A stretch of DNA of 34,119 nt, from NCBI RefSeq assembly GCF_000348925.1, contig NZ_AODQ01000038.1, positions 1 through 34,119 of the forward strand, given 5' to 3'. A program made the translations under genes and the position numbers. Position 1 is the first letter of the stretch. Each line of letters begins with the position of its first letter. The notes below the pieces were generated by a model. That model was not told the origin of the DNA. It was given only the letters and a program-made list of their open reading frames with translations, and searched no databases. This document shows, piece after piece, positions 8,485 through 17,145 of this stretch. Source of the DNA: Cesiribacter andamanensis AMV16 (GTDB lineage Bacteria > Bacteroidota > Bacteroidia > Cytophagales > Cyclobacteriaceae).

Positions 8485-9120
8485 TTAAAAGGGAAGTTGG
8501 TAGGTGGATACCTGATCTACGAAACGGCCAATAACGCGGGGATCTACCACAATGGCAAACACAATGCCGAAAAGGGCCCCAAACAGGTGTGCCTCATGGT
8601 TGATGTTGTCGGCGCCGCGCTTGCCCTGGTAATAGGAATAGATCAGGTACAGGGGTCCCAGGATAAAGCCTGGAATGCACAGCAGCCCATAGAGGCACAG
8701 GTCATTTACCGGATAGAACATAATGCTGCAGAACACCACCGCCGATACCCCTCCGGAGGCCCCCAGCGAGCGGTAGTGGGGTGCATCCTTGTATTTGATG
8801 TAGGTGGAAATATGGGCAATGATAATTCCTACCACAAAAAGAGCTATAAACAAAATGGCCCCCAACTCCTGACCAAAGAGGGGCTTCAGCACATAGCGCT
8901 CCACGGCCTCGCCAAACCAGTAAAAGGTAAACATGTTGAACAGCAGGTGAATCCAGCTGCCATGCACAAAGCCACTGCTCACAAAGCGGTACCACTCGTT
9001 GCGGCGCCGGATGCTGTAGGGATGGAACAGCAGCCGGTTCAGCAGCTCGGGTTGCTGAAAGGCGTATATACTGATCGCCGAGGTGACCAGGATCAGAATT
9101 ACGGTGATGCTTAGGTTCAT
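8485..9120 (-). CDS. Rhomboid-family intramembrane serine protease
   Basis: A 211-residue polytopic membrane protein. The catalytic serine is S122 in GASGG and the catalytic histidine is H178 in AHLFGALFG. HLLFN (58-62) supplies the conserved H and N of the second helix. About six hydrophobic helices are visible, the minimal rhomboid core without a cytosolic domain. It cleaves transmembrane substrates inside the bilayer. Its ATG overlaps the stop of the upstream polyprenyl synthase frame as ATGA, indicating translational coupling. That also supports the corrected reading frame of the upstream gene. Confidence 0.93.
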   Translation of the reverse strand: MNLSITVILILVTSAISIYAFQQPELLNRLLFHPYSIRRRNEWYRFVSSGFVHGSWIHLLFNMFTFYWFGEAVERYVLKPLFGQELGAILFIALFVVGIIIAHISTYIKYKDAPHYRSLGASGGVSAVVFCSIMFYPVNDLCLYGLLCIPGFILGPLYLIYSYYQGKRGADNINHEAHLFGALFGIVFAIVVDPRVIGRFVDQVSTYQLPF

Positions 9121-10123
9121 GTATCTCGCTTGGATAAGAAGTGAAGCAGGCTGCGCAGGGGTTCCTTGGGGGCATCGGGTGCCGGCAGGGCTTCCAGGGC
9201 GGCAAAAGCCTCCCCAAAATAGGCATCAATACGGGCCTCGGCCAGGGGGCGAATGCCCAGGCGGTCGTACAGGGCGGTAACAGCCGCTACCTTTTCGGAA
9301 GCCTTAAAGTCCCGGGCCTGCAGCCAGCGGTCAAGCTCCTCTGCATCGCCGCCGGTAGCGCGCTGGCGGGCGTTTATCAGCAGAAAGGTTTTTTGTTGGC
9401 GATGATATCCCCCCCTACCTGCTTGCCAAACTTCTCCTGCGGGGCATACACATCCAGCACATCGTCCATCAGCTGAAAGCCCAGCCCCAGGTTAATACCC
9501 AGCTCGTAGAGGTGTTGGCAGGCGGCAGCATCGGCGCCGGCCACCAGACCGCCCAGCTCCAGGCTAAAGCCCAGCAGCACGGCCGTTTTGCGGCGGATCA
9601 TGTCCAGGTAGGCTTCTTCGCTCACCCCTTCCTGCGCCTCAAATTCCATGTCCAGCTGCTGGCCCTCGCACACTTCGGCAGCGCACTGGTTGAATTTTTG
9701 CAGCACCGGACGCAGCAGCCCGTCGGGCACCTGCATCAGGCGCTCGTAGGCCTTTACCAGCATCACATCACCACTCAGGATGGCGGTGTTCTCATTCCAG
9801 CGGGCATGCACGGTGGCCTGGCCCCGCCGCAGCGGGGCTTTGTCCATGATATCATCGTGCATGAGGCTGAAATTATGAAAGACCTCTACCCCCAGGGCCG
9901 GCTGCAGGGCCGGCTGCGGGTCTTGCTGCCAGAGCTGGTGCGCCAGCAGGGTGAGCAGGGGCCGTATACGCTTGCCCCCCAGCGCCATAATGTAGCGGAT
10001 GGGCTCGTAGAGCGACTGCGGCTCCCCCCCATAGCGGGCTTCCTCAACAGCCTGGCTCAGCCGGCTGGTGAGCTCCTGTACCGAGAGTACGTCTTTATCA
10101 GAATTCAATGAGTTCCAGATCAA
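9117..10123 (-). pseudogene. Polyprenyl (farnesyl/geranylgeranyl-type) diphosphate synthase, one frameshift
   Basis: The first frame (10123-9377) has GGKRIRP, the first Asp-rich motif DDIMD, the second DDVLD, and GGDIIANKK, then ends abruptly at PFC-stop. In another frame the sequence continues as TFLLINARQRATGG and runs to a TGA at 9117. The switch is at a run of six A (plus-strand T 9389-9394); seven A would join the frames into about 335 residues, the normal family length. All catalytic motifs precede the break. The start is uncertain: no ATG is available, and TTG at 10123 or 10108 would overlap the rnr 3' end. The enzyme condenses isopentenyl diphosphate with allylic diphosphates for quinone or carotenoid side chains. 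An assembly indel is more likely than true decay, because the remaining frame is intact and ends in an ATGA overlap with the rhomboid gene. Confidence 0.85.
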
Positions 10124-12209
10124 TGGTGCGACGGTCGATGTCGGTATTGCTTACCTTCACCTTTACTTTATCGCCCAAAGTAATCATCTTTTTGTTGCTT
10201 TTGCCAACGATCCGGTAGTTTTGGTCATCGTATTCGTAGTAGTCGTCCTTGAGGTCGGCCAGGCGGGCCATGCCCTCGCAGCGGGTCTCTACAATCTCTA
10301 CATACACGCCCCATTCGGTAACGCCCGATACCAGGCCGTCCCAGATGGTTTCCGGATCCTGCAGCTTCATAAACTCTACCTGCTTGTACTTGATGGAAGC
10401 CCGCTCTGCATCGGCGGCACGCTTCTCCCGGTCGGAGCTGTGCTCACACAGCTTCTGGTACTTGTCCTGCTCGGCGCTCTTGCCCCCATCCAGGTAGTGC
10501 TGCAGCAGGCGGTGCACCATCACATCCGGATAGCGGCGGATGGGCGAGGTAAAGTGGGTATAGTGCTCAAAAGCAAGCCCAAAGTGCCCCTCGGGCTCGG
10601 TGGAGTATTTGGCCTTGGCCATGCTGCGGATGGCCAGGGTTTCCAGCACATTCTGTTCGGGGCGGCCCTGTATGGCCAGCATCAGCTTGTTGAGCGAATT
10701 GGATACGGCATCCTCCTCGGTATTGAGCTGATGGCCGAATTTCTTGGCAAAGGCCGAGAAGCCTTCCAGCTTTTCGGGGTTGGGCGAATCGTGGATCCGG
10801 TACACATAGGTAGGCGATTTATACTCTCCCCTTCCTTTTTTGCCCTGCTTGTATACCCACTCGGCCACACGCTTGTTGGCCAGCAGCATAAATTCTTCTA
10901 CCAGCTTGTGCGAGTCTTTACGCACTTTGGGGATTACGGCCAGCGGACGGCCGTCTTCATCCAGCTTGAATTTCACCTCTACGGTCTCAAAGTTGATGGC
11001 GCCGCGGGCAAAACGGTCGGCCTTCAGTTTCAGCGCCAGGGTATTGAGGATGATCATCTCCCGGGCAAAATCGCCCTGCAGGGTCTCGATGCGCTCCTGG
11101 GCTTCTTCATAGGTAAAGCGGCGATCGGAGTAGATGACCGTACGGCCAAACCATTCATTCACCACCACGGCTTCCTTGTCCAGCTCAAACACGGCCGAGA
11201 AGCAGAGTTTTTCTTCTTGGGGCCGCAGGGAGCACAGCTCGTTGGAGAGGCGCTCGGGCAGCATGGGAATGGTGCGGTCTACCAGGTAGACAGAAGTAGC
11301 CCGTTCGATGGCCTCCTTGTCCAGCATGGTGCCGGGCTTTACATAGTGGCTTACATCGGCAATGTGAATGCCCACCTCGTAGTTGCCGTTCTCCAGCAGC
11401 TGCAGCGAGATGGCATCGTCAAAGTCCTTGGCATCAAAGGGGTCGATGGTAAAGGTGGTGATGTGCCGGAAATCGCGCCGGCGACCAATCTCTTCTTCGG
11501 TGATATCATCTTTGATGCGCCTGGCCTGCGACTCTACCCCCTTGGGGAATTCAAAGGGCAGGTCAAACTCGGCCATAATGGAGTGGATCTCGGCATTGTT
11601 CTCACCGGCCGGGCCCAGTACCCGCACCACTTTTCCTTCCGGATTGCGGTTGCGGTCGGGCCACTGGGTGATCTCCACCATTACCTTATCGTTGTCCTGG
11701 GCCGTCAGCAGATCGTTGGGCTTCACAAATATGTCGAAGTGCATTTTGCGGCTGTCGGCAATCACAAAGGCAAAGCCCTTGGAGAGCTGAATGCGGCCCA
11801 CATACTGGGTACGGCCGCGCTTTACAATCTCAATCACTTCGCCCTCTGGACGCTTGTCGGGGTCTTTGGCGCCGCCATAGAGCTGCACTTTTACAATATC
11901 GCCATCCAGTGCATTTTTCAGCCGGTTGGCGTTTACCATGGCATCCTGCTGCGTATCAGGCGAGATGATAAAGGCATAGCGGGAGTTTACAAAGTCTACC
12001 CGTCCCTCAATGATCTCGGCCTTCAGGCGGGTGCGGAACTGCCCGTTGCGGGTCATTTCGGCATCGCCATCCTTTACCAGCTTGTGCAGGGCGCTTTCCA
12101 TGGCATCCAGCTGCTTGCGGCTCTGCAGGTCCAGTTTGCGAATAATGTGGTGGGTAGAGAGGGCGCGGGAGCGATTTTTATCTAGCAGGGCACGAATGCG
12201 GTCTTTCAT
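10098..12209 (-). CDS. rnr: Ribonuclease R (3'-5' exoribonuclease)
   Basis: This 703-residue hydrolytic exonuclease degrades structured RNA from the 3' end. An N-terminal helix-turn-helix-like segment (about 1-60) is followed by cold-shock domains (about 65-230). The RNB catalytic domain has IDPFDAKDFDDA, with acidic residues D256, D259, D262, D264 and D265. A C-terminal S1 domain (about 620-700) contains GLVSGVTEWGVYVEI. The ATG at 12209 is the first usable one in frame. The frame upstream stays open and reads like a basic RNase R tail (KKNRFKSRKKSSSGEASKDD). It joins an ATG at 12301 only if the A6 run at 12274-12279 were A7, so the true protein may be 31 residues longer. It overlaps the polyprenyl synthase gene. 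Confidence 0.95.
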   Translation of the reverse strand: MKDRIRALLDKNRSRALSTHHIIRKLDLQSRKQLDAMESALHKLVKDGDAEMTRNGQFRTRLKAEIIEGRVDFVNSRYAFIISPDTQQDAMVNANRLKNALDGDIVKVQLYGGAKDPDKRPEGEVIEIVKRGRTQYVGRIQLSKGFAFVIADSRKMHFDIFVKPNDLLTAQDNDKVMVEITQWPDRNRNPEGKVVRVLGPAGENNAEIHSIMAEFDLPFEFPKGVESQARRIKDDITEEEIGRRRDFRHITTFTIDPFDAKDFDDAISLQLLENGNYEVGIHIADVSHYVKPGTMLDKEAIERATSVYLVDRTIPMLPERLSNELCSLRPQEEKLCFSAVFELDKEAVVVNEWFGRTVIYSDRRFTYEEAQERIETLQGDFAREMIILNTLALKLKADRFARGAINFETVEVKFKLDEDGRPLAVIPKVRKDSHKLVEEFMLLANKRVAEWVYKQGKKGRGEYKSPTYVYRIHDSPNPEKLEGFSAFAKKFGHQLNTEEDAVSNSLNKLMLAIQGRPEQNVLETLAIRSMAKAKYSTEPEGHFGLAFEHYTHFTSPIRRYPDVMVHRLLQHYLDGGKSAEQDKYQKLCEHSSDREKRAADAERASIKYKQVEFMKLQDPETIWDGLVSGVTEWGVYVEIVETRCEGMARLADLKDDYYEYDDQNYRIVGKSNKKMITLGDKVKVKVSNTDIDRRTIDLELIEF

Positions 12210-12732
12210 GCGGTAAACGTCGTCCTTGCTGGCTTCGCCGCTGCTGCTTTTCTTGCGCGACTTAAATCGGTTCTTTTTTGGTTCTTTGGCGTTTGGCTCA
12301 TAGTCGAAAAAATCCGGTTAGGGATTATTAGTACAAAAAGAAGGGCGGGCCTTCTGAATTTGGGAATAAGTTGTCTATAAAAATCTTCTGTTGGGCAGAA
12401 GCGGTATTTTTTATTTTATTAGTATGAGTAGCTACTACTTTTTATATGCTATCATGAGATACACGTTCGTTTTATTGAAAAGTATCTAAAAGATACGCAA
12501 TCCCCCTTGGCGAAGGGGGTAGGGGGAGTTGGTTTTTATCTTTATAAGAACAGGAGAACAGAAACTTATTTCCATCATAGATAGAAAGCCGCCTTGTATA
12601 GGTTTAGGGTTTATAGTTATATCAACAATCCCCCTACCCCCTTCGCCAAGGGGGATCTCGTACCTTAAGGAAGCCATTGATGTAATTGACAATCCAATAA
12701 CCATAAGAGGTAGGGGGATTTACTTTGTCATT
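12210..12732. other. Intergenic region with G-tract palindromes
   Basis: The first ~90 bp probably encode the basic N-terminal tail of RNase R (see rnr). Then come ~190 bp of AT-rich DNA and the inverted pair of palindromes at 12500-12656. Apparent small frames here run through the palindromes and are not called. Confidence 0.6.
12500..12656. repeat. Inverted pair of 28-bp G-tract palindromic elements
   Basis: A 28-nt unit occurs at 12500-12527 and, perfectly inverted, at 12629-12656. Each contains a hairpin with a 7-bp stem (CCCCCTT / AAGGGGG) and a 4-nt loop, followed by TAGGGGGA. The pair encloses ~100 bp of AT-rich DNA. A partial third copy (GGTAGGGGGAT) lies at 12709-12719, next to the 3' end of the DUF559 gene. 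Confidence 0.85.
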
Positions 12733-13092
12733 CTAACTATTCCCAGGTAAAAAACTCTCCAATGCTCTTACCACGTTCGGGAGATCATGCTTTACTTCTG
12801 ATTCTCTCAGTCTCAGTACTCTAAACCCCAAAAGCCGTAGTTCATTATCTCTCTTACTATCTTGCTCCGATTTATATTGATGAGAAGCCCCATCTACTTC
12901 TATTATAAGCTTTAATTTCCTGCAAATGAAATCAACTATATAGTTCCCTATTGCAAACTGTCTGTTGAACTGGTAGCCATAGAACTTTTTATCTTTCAGT
13001 ACCTCTTTCCACAAGATCACTTCGCCCAAGGTACTAGCATTTCTTAGATTACTTGCTAATGGTCTAAGCTTCTTGTTATAGTTCGCACTCAT
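12733..13092 (-). CDS. DUF559 family endonuclease-like protein (Vsr/PD-(D/E)XK fold)
   Basis: This 119-residue protein has the DUF559 hallmarks: LRNASTLGEVILWKEVL near the N-terminus, FNRQFAIGNYIVDFICRKLKLIIEVDGASH, and a C-terminal RLLGFRVLRLRESEV. The likely active-site residues of the restriction-endonuclease-like core are D54, E65 and D67. The domain is related to the Vsr mismatch endonuclease, but its cellular role is unknown. It stands alone with palindromic G-tract elements on both sides (12500-12719 and 13109-13152). Its base composition is far more AT-rich than the flanking genes, which suggests acquisition. Confidence 0.9.
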   Translation of the reverse strand: MSANYNKKLRPLASNLRNASTLGEVILWKEVLKDKKFYGYQFNRQFAIGNYIVDFICRKLKLIIEVDGASHQYKSEQDSKRDNELRLLGFRVLRLRESEVKHDLPNVVRALESFLPGNS

Positions 13093-13108
13093 CGATCAAA
13101 ATAACCTT

Positions 13109-13152
13109 CAATCCCCTACCCCAATGCGCGTGCCGCTATCGACAGGGGGGAT
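13109..13152. repeat. Degenerate G-tract element upstream of the DUF559 gene
   Basis: CAATCCCCTACCCC (13109-13122) and GACAGGGGGGATTT (13141-13154) resemble the two sides of the 28-nt element at 12629-12656, with a different central part. They lie just before the DUF559 start codon, in the 136-bp gap to the ABC gene. Confidence 0.5.
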
Positions 13153-13228
13153 TTCGGTGGGCGGCGCTAGTATCTCTTCATACAAGCAATACTTTCAATC
13201 CATTCCCAACTATTACACCAACAGCGGC

Positions 13229-15077
13229 TCAACCCGCCTTGCGGGCCAGTAGGCGGGCCAGCTGGGCTTTGCGGATATCTTCCAGATCGCCGCGGGGAAT
13301 GGCTTTGATCAGGGTCTGGGTATACACATCGCGCGGGTGCTCAAACATCTGCTGCGGATAGCCCGTCTCTACGATCTTGCCGCGCTGCATCACCATGATG
13401 CGGTCGGCCATAAATTTAACGACGGAAAGATCGTGGGAGATAAAAATGTAGGTTAAGCCAAAATCATGTTTTAGCTCGTTGAGCAAATTAAGCACTTGCG
13501 CCTGCACCGATACATCCAGGGCCGATACGCTTTCATCACAGATAATAAACCGCGGTTCCAGGGCTAATGTTCGGGCAATGCAGATGCGCTGCCGCTGCCC
13601 GCCCGAAAATTCATGGGGGTAGCGGTTGTACTGATCAGCCCGCAGGCCTACGCGCTCCAGCAGGTACATCACCTTATCCCGGCGCTGCTGCTCCCCCTGG
13701 TGCAGGCCATGGATGCGCATGGGCTCCAGGATGGCGTTGCCAATGGTCTGGCGCGGATTAAGGGAGGCATAGGGGTCCTGGAAGATGATCTGGATCTGGC
13801 GGCGCAGGCGGCGCATCTCCCGCTCCCTGAGCGTGCGGATGTCCTGCCCATCAAAACGGATCTCGCCGCTGCTGGCATCGATCAGGCGCACTATGCTGCG
13901 GCCCAGGCTGGTTTTGCCGCAGCCCGATTCGCCCACCAGGCCCAGGGTTTCGCCGGGGTATACCTTAAAGCTTACCCCATCTACAGCGGCCATTTTGCCC
14001 TGCCCCCGGCTAAAGGGGCTCTGGTTCACATCAAACTCTACCTTCAGGTCGTTTACCTCCAGCAGGGGGGGACCGCTCTTGAGCACCTCCAGGTAGCGCT
14101 GGGTTACTTCGGCTTCAGTCTCTACGTTCATCAGCAGGGCCTCACCCACGGAATGGTAGCGGGCATCGGGCCGCTCGATGAGCTGTCCCTGCCCGTCATT
14201 GGCCACAAAATCCGAAATGGTGGGCAACACCTTCAGATCCATGTCCAGGCGCGGGCGGCAGGCCAGCAGGCCTTTGGTATAGGGGTGCAGGGGCCGGGTA
14301 AAGAGGTCCAGCACATCGCCTTCTTCCACCACCTTGCCCCCATACATGACCATGACCCGGTCGGCCACCTCGGCAATAACGCCCAGGTCGTGGGTAATGA
14401 ACATGACGGCGGTGTTGATATCGTCCCGCAGCTCGGCCATCAGCTTCAGAATGGAGGACTGCACCGTTACGTCCAGCGCAGTGGTAGGCTCATCGGCAAT
14501 CACCAGCTGCGGATCGCAGGAGAGGGCCATGGCAATCATGACCCGCTGCTTTTGCCCGCCGGAAAGCTGGTGCGGATAGGCCTTAAAGATGCGGTCGGGG
14601 CTGGGCAGCTGCACCCGCTCAAAGAGGGCCAGGGTCTGGCGGCGGGCCTCCTCCCGGCTCACCTCCCGGTGCAGCAAAATGGTTTCCATGACCTGGTTGC
14701 CGCAGGTGTAGACCGGGTTGAGCGAGGTCATGGGCTCCTGGAAGATAATTGAGATCTCGTTGCCCCTGATCTTGCGCATCTGCTTTTTATCGGCCTTCAG
14801 CAGGTCAATGGGCCCCAGCTGGCGGGACTGGAACAGGGCCTCGCCCTCCACCTGCCTGCCCTGGGCGCCCAGTAGCTGCAGCAGCGTAAGGGCCGTAACA
14901 GACTTGCCCGAGCCCGACTCGCCCACAATGCCCAGGGTTTCCGCCCCGGCGAATGCTGAAATCAATACCATCTACCGCCCGGATGATGCCGGCGGGGGTC
15001 TGATATTGGGTTTGCAGATTCTTGACCTCCAGCAGCAGTTCCTGCTGGGGGCGGTGCGGGAAAAAGGCCTTGCGCAT
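13229..15077 (-). pseudogene. Fused OppD-OppF-type peptide ABC transporter ATPase, one frameshift
   Basis: Two ABC ATPase domains sit in one polypeptide of about 615 residues when repaired. Domain 1 has Walker A GESGSGKS, signature LSGGQKQRV and Walker B VIADEPTTALD. Domain 2 has GESGCGKTS, FSGGQRQRI and FIICDESVSALD. Each domain is followed by the oligopeptide-transporter C-terminal segment (DLFTRPLHPYTKGLL; MFEHPRDVYTQTLI). The N-terminus MRKAFFPHRPQQELLLEVKN starts at 15077 in one frame and the rest is in another. Removing one G near 14944-14948 restores RRGETLGIVGESG. The downstream frame also has an ATG at 14971, but starting there would lose the first strands of domain 1. No permease or binding protein is adjacent, so substrate (peptides or glutathione-like compounds) is inferred from the family. 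Confidence 0.88.
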
Positions 15078-15182
15078 ATAGCCCCTAAACTACGCAAAAA
15101 AGGGCAGGCCTGGGAGCCTATGTAAGGTTGGCGGCGGAATTACGGGCCTGCTCCCTTCTGAGCAAGAGGGGAATACCCCCAT

Positions 15183-15677
15183 TTAAACTGCTCCTACTAC
15201 GGGACTGCGTCGTTCCAGCAGCAGCGTATTGCGCCAGACCCCCTGCAGCCGGGCAATGCGCTCCCGGTAGCCAATCTCCCGAAATCCCCACCGCTTCTGC
15301 AGGCGTAGGCTGGCCCTATTTTCCGGAAAAGTAGAAGACTGCAGGGTCCAGATGCCATTCGCTTCGCTTTCTTTGATCAGATGCTCCAACAGCAGCTGGC
15401 CCAGGCCCTGGCCCCGCCGGGAGGCTTCAATGTAGAGGCTGAGCTCAGCCACGCCCCTGTAGCAGTGGCGGGCCGATACGGCCGAAAGGGCCGCCCAGCC
15501 CAGCACGCGCTCTTCCTCCAGCGCTACCAGGCGGCTGTGGAGCAGGTGGCTGCCATCCCATTCCGCCCAGCTGGGTACCTGGGTGGTAAAGGTAGCCTGC
15601 CCTGTGGCCAGGCCTTCTTCATAAATGGCCAGTACATCGGCGGCATGGAGGGGGAGCATGGCTTGTATCTGAATCAT
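15183..15677 (-). CDS. GNAT-family N-acetyltransferase, phosphinothricin acetyltransferase-like
   Basis: The protein has 164 residues from the ATG at 15677 (MIQIQAMLPLHAADVLAIYEEGLATG). The acetyl-CoA motif is RRGQGLGQLLLEHL, and the C-terminal part has NRASLRLQKRWGFREIG. IYEEGLATGQATF resembles the Pat/Bar and methionine-sulfoximine acetyltransferase subgroup, so a small amino-acid-like substrate is plausible. An upstream in-frame ATG at 15734 is rejected because it would translate the terminator of the PAP2 gene. It is probably transcribed from its own promoter after that terminator. Confidence 0.85.
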   Translation of the reverse strand: MIQIQAMLPLHAADVLAIYEEGLATGQATFTTQVPSWAEWDGSHLLHSRLVALEEERVLGWAALSAVSARHCYRGVAELSLYIEASRRGQGLGQLLLEHLIKESEANGIWTLQSSTFPENRASLRLQKRWGFREIGYRERIARLQGVWRNTLLLERRSPVVGAV

Positions 15678-15712
15678 AGGCGGGTAGATAAACCAAGTTA
15701 AGAAAAGGGGTG

Positions 15713-15750
15713 TAAAAAAGCTGCGGATAGGCACTAGGCCTATCCCGCAG
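15713..15750 (-). terminator. Intrinsic terminator of the PAP2 phosphatase gene
   Basis: The stem CTGCGGATAGGC (15721-15732) pairs with 15738-15750 with one bulged base. On the minus strand it is followed by CTTTTTTA. It lies about 30 bp after the PAP2 stop. Confidence 0.85.
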
Positions 15751-15778
15751 CTTCTGTGGATTCGTTATAGCCAGGATC

Positions 15779-16762
15779 TTATTTTCTTGAGGCGATCTCT
15801 CCGGCCTGCTTTACCTTGCGGATCTCGGCCTTCATCAGGGCCAGGTCCTGCTGAAACTGTTTGTCTTTCATTAGAAGGGCTACAAACTGCTGGGCAAATT
15901 TTTTGCCGGCTTCCGAATCGCTGGGGTAGTGTACCCCCCGGATCTCCCGGGAGAAGGCCATGTCCCAGGCCCGCTGCAGCAGTAGCTCTTTGTACTCGGG
16001 CAGCACCAGGCATAGCAGATAGGCATGCAGGTAGGAGGCGGAGGCATGGCCGCTGGGGTAGGCCGCATGGCCGGGCATTTCCAGGGGCTGCAGGCCGGCT
16101 TCCAGCTGATAGGGGCGGGGGCGGCTGTAGTCTGCCTTCAGGGAGAAAATGTAGTAGGTGGCGTCCTGCAGCACGGCCTGCAGCACCCGGCTGGTGAGGG
16201 GCAGCTGCTCGGGCGCAAACCAGGCACCCATGCCCCGGCCTATGTAAAACAGGCTTTGCTGGTTGCGGGTCCAGTCGGGGTCCTGGGTATTGGTCAGCAG
16301 GGGGTCGTAGTACACATTGGCCATGCTGTCGGTAAGAGCGATCTCCTGGGCAGTGCGCCGGGCCTGCAGCTGCAGCAGCAAATCCAGCTCGGTCCGGGTC
16401 TGTGTGGAGCTGTTGGCCGGATAGGGCTGCAGGGCAAAGCGGCTTACGGGCACCCGTACATAGGTGGTTTTCAGGTTCAGGTAGGCTTTTCTGCGAAAAT
16501 CGGCTTCGGGAAATGCCAGGGCATCCAGAGCATTATCCAGGGGGCTGGCCGATACGCTGCGCAGGCGGCTGTAGTGATCATCGGCCGGTACCAAACCGCC
16601 AAAGGCGCTGGCGGAGGGAAGTTGCTGGGCAAAGCCGCTCAGGCTGATGAGCAGCAGGATCAGTAGGATAAATACGCTTACGAAGCTGATGCCTGCCAGG
16701 TGGATGGGCAGCTGTGGCTTCTGCTCGCTGGGGGTGCCGGGGGTAGAGAAAAAGGGTTCCAT
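15779..16762 (-). CDS. PAP2-family phosphatase, membrane-anchored or exported
   Basis: A 327-residue protein with an N-terminal hydrophobic segment (about 22-45) after a short charged tail. The three acid-phosphatase motifs are present: KADYSRPRP (K209, R214/R216), YPSGHAS (H239) and SREIRGVHYPSD (R272/R275, nucleophile H278). Only one hydrophobic helix is evident, so it is closer to soluble class A acid phosphatases or haloperoxidase-like enzymes than to the multi-helix lipid phosphatases. It probably acts in the periplasm. Substrate cannot be told. A terminator follows. Confidence 0.88.
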   Translation of the reverse strand: MEPFFSTPGTPSEQKPQLPIHLAGISFVSVFILLILLLISLSGFAQQLPSASAFGGLVPADDHYSRLRSVSASPLDNALDALAFPEADFRRKAYLNLKTTYVRVPVSRFALQPYPANSSTQTRTELDLLLQLQARRTAQEIALTDSMANVYYDPLLTNTQDPDWTRNQQSLFYIGRGMGAWFAPEQLPLTSRVLQAVLQDATYYIFSLKADYSRPRPYQLEAGLQPLEMPGHAAYPSGHASASYLHAYLLCLVLPEYKELLLQRAWDMAFSREIRGVHYPSDSEAGKKFAQQFVALLMKDKQFQQDLALMKAEIRKVKQAGEIASRK

Positions 16763-17145
16763 CGTGGTCGGTAGAATTAGGGGTTATGCAAAAAGGATTC
16801 TGTATGCAGGACTTGCCGTGGGGCCTATTTGCCTGCTTTTCGAGGGGATGACGGGGGACTTGAAAAAAAGACGCAGCCTTTTAGAACTATTTTTTAGAGA
16901 AGCTTCTCTACCCTATTCTGATAGCTATTCTTTTAGCGGAAGGCTGTAGCTAGCACGTAGCACCCGTGCCACGTGTAATTCGTGCTACGAGTAGGCCGTT
17001 GAGGATAGCAGGTGTTTTATGTCTTATGGGTAGAAACGCATCCCCTGAAAAAGAAAAAGCCCGGAGACTTCTCTCCAGGCTAATGCTTTAGGTCATGTGA
17101 GGGGCTGCCGCCTATTCCTCCTGCCACAGGTTTCCACCGCTAGCG
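16763..17145. other. Intergenic region, 383 bp
   Basis: Between the PAP2 start and the exonuclease stop there is no credible gene. It contains an exonuclease terminator (17048-17081) and a cluster of interleaved short inverted repeats at 16951-16987. There GTAGCAC and TAGCACG have complements at GTGCTAC and CGTGCTA, and ACGTAGCAC nearly pairs with GTGCCACGT. Confidence 0.6.
17048..17081 (-). terminator. Intrinsic terminator of the exonuclease gene
   Basis: AGCCTGGAGA pairs with TCTCCGGGCT (one mismatch, 4-nt loop; 17058-17081). On the minus strand TTTTTCTTTTT follows. Confidence 0.8.

Noticed and set aside
10068-12185. 705-codon plus-strand frame opposite rnr
   Set aside because: It is the mirror of RNase R in GC-rich DNA; no motif, and the opposite frame is certain.
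12486-12750. Small frames on both strands
   Set aside because: They read through the palindromic G-tract elements and have no independent support.
15678-15734. N-terminal extension of the GNAT protein
   Set aside because: It would overlap the terminator of the PAP2 gene and has no family likeness.
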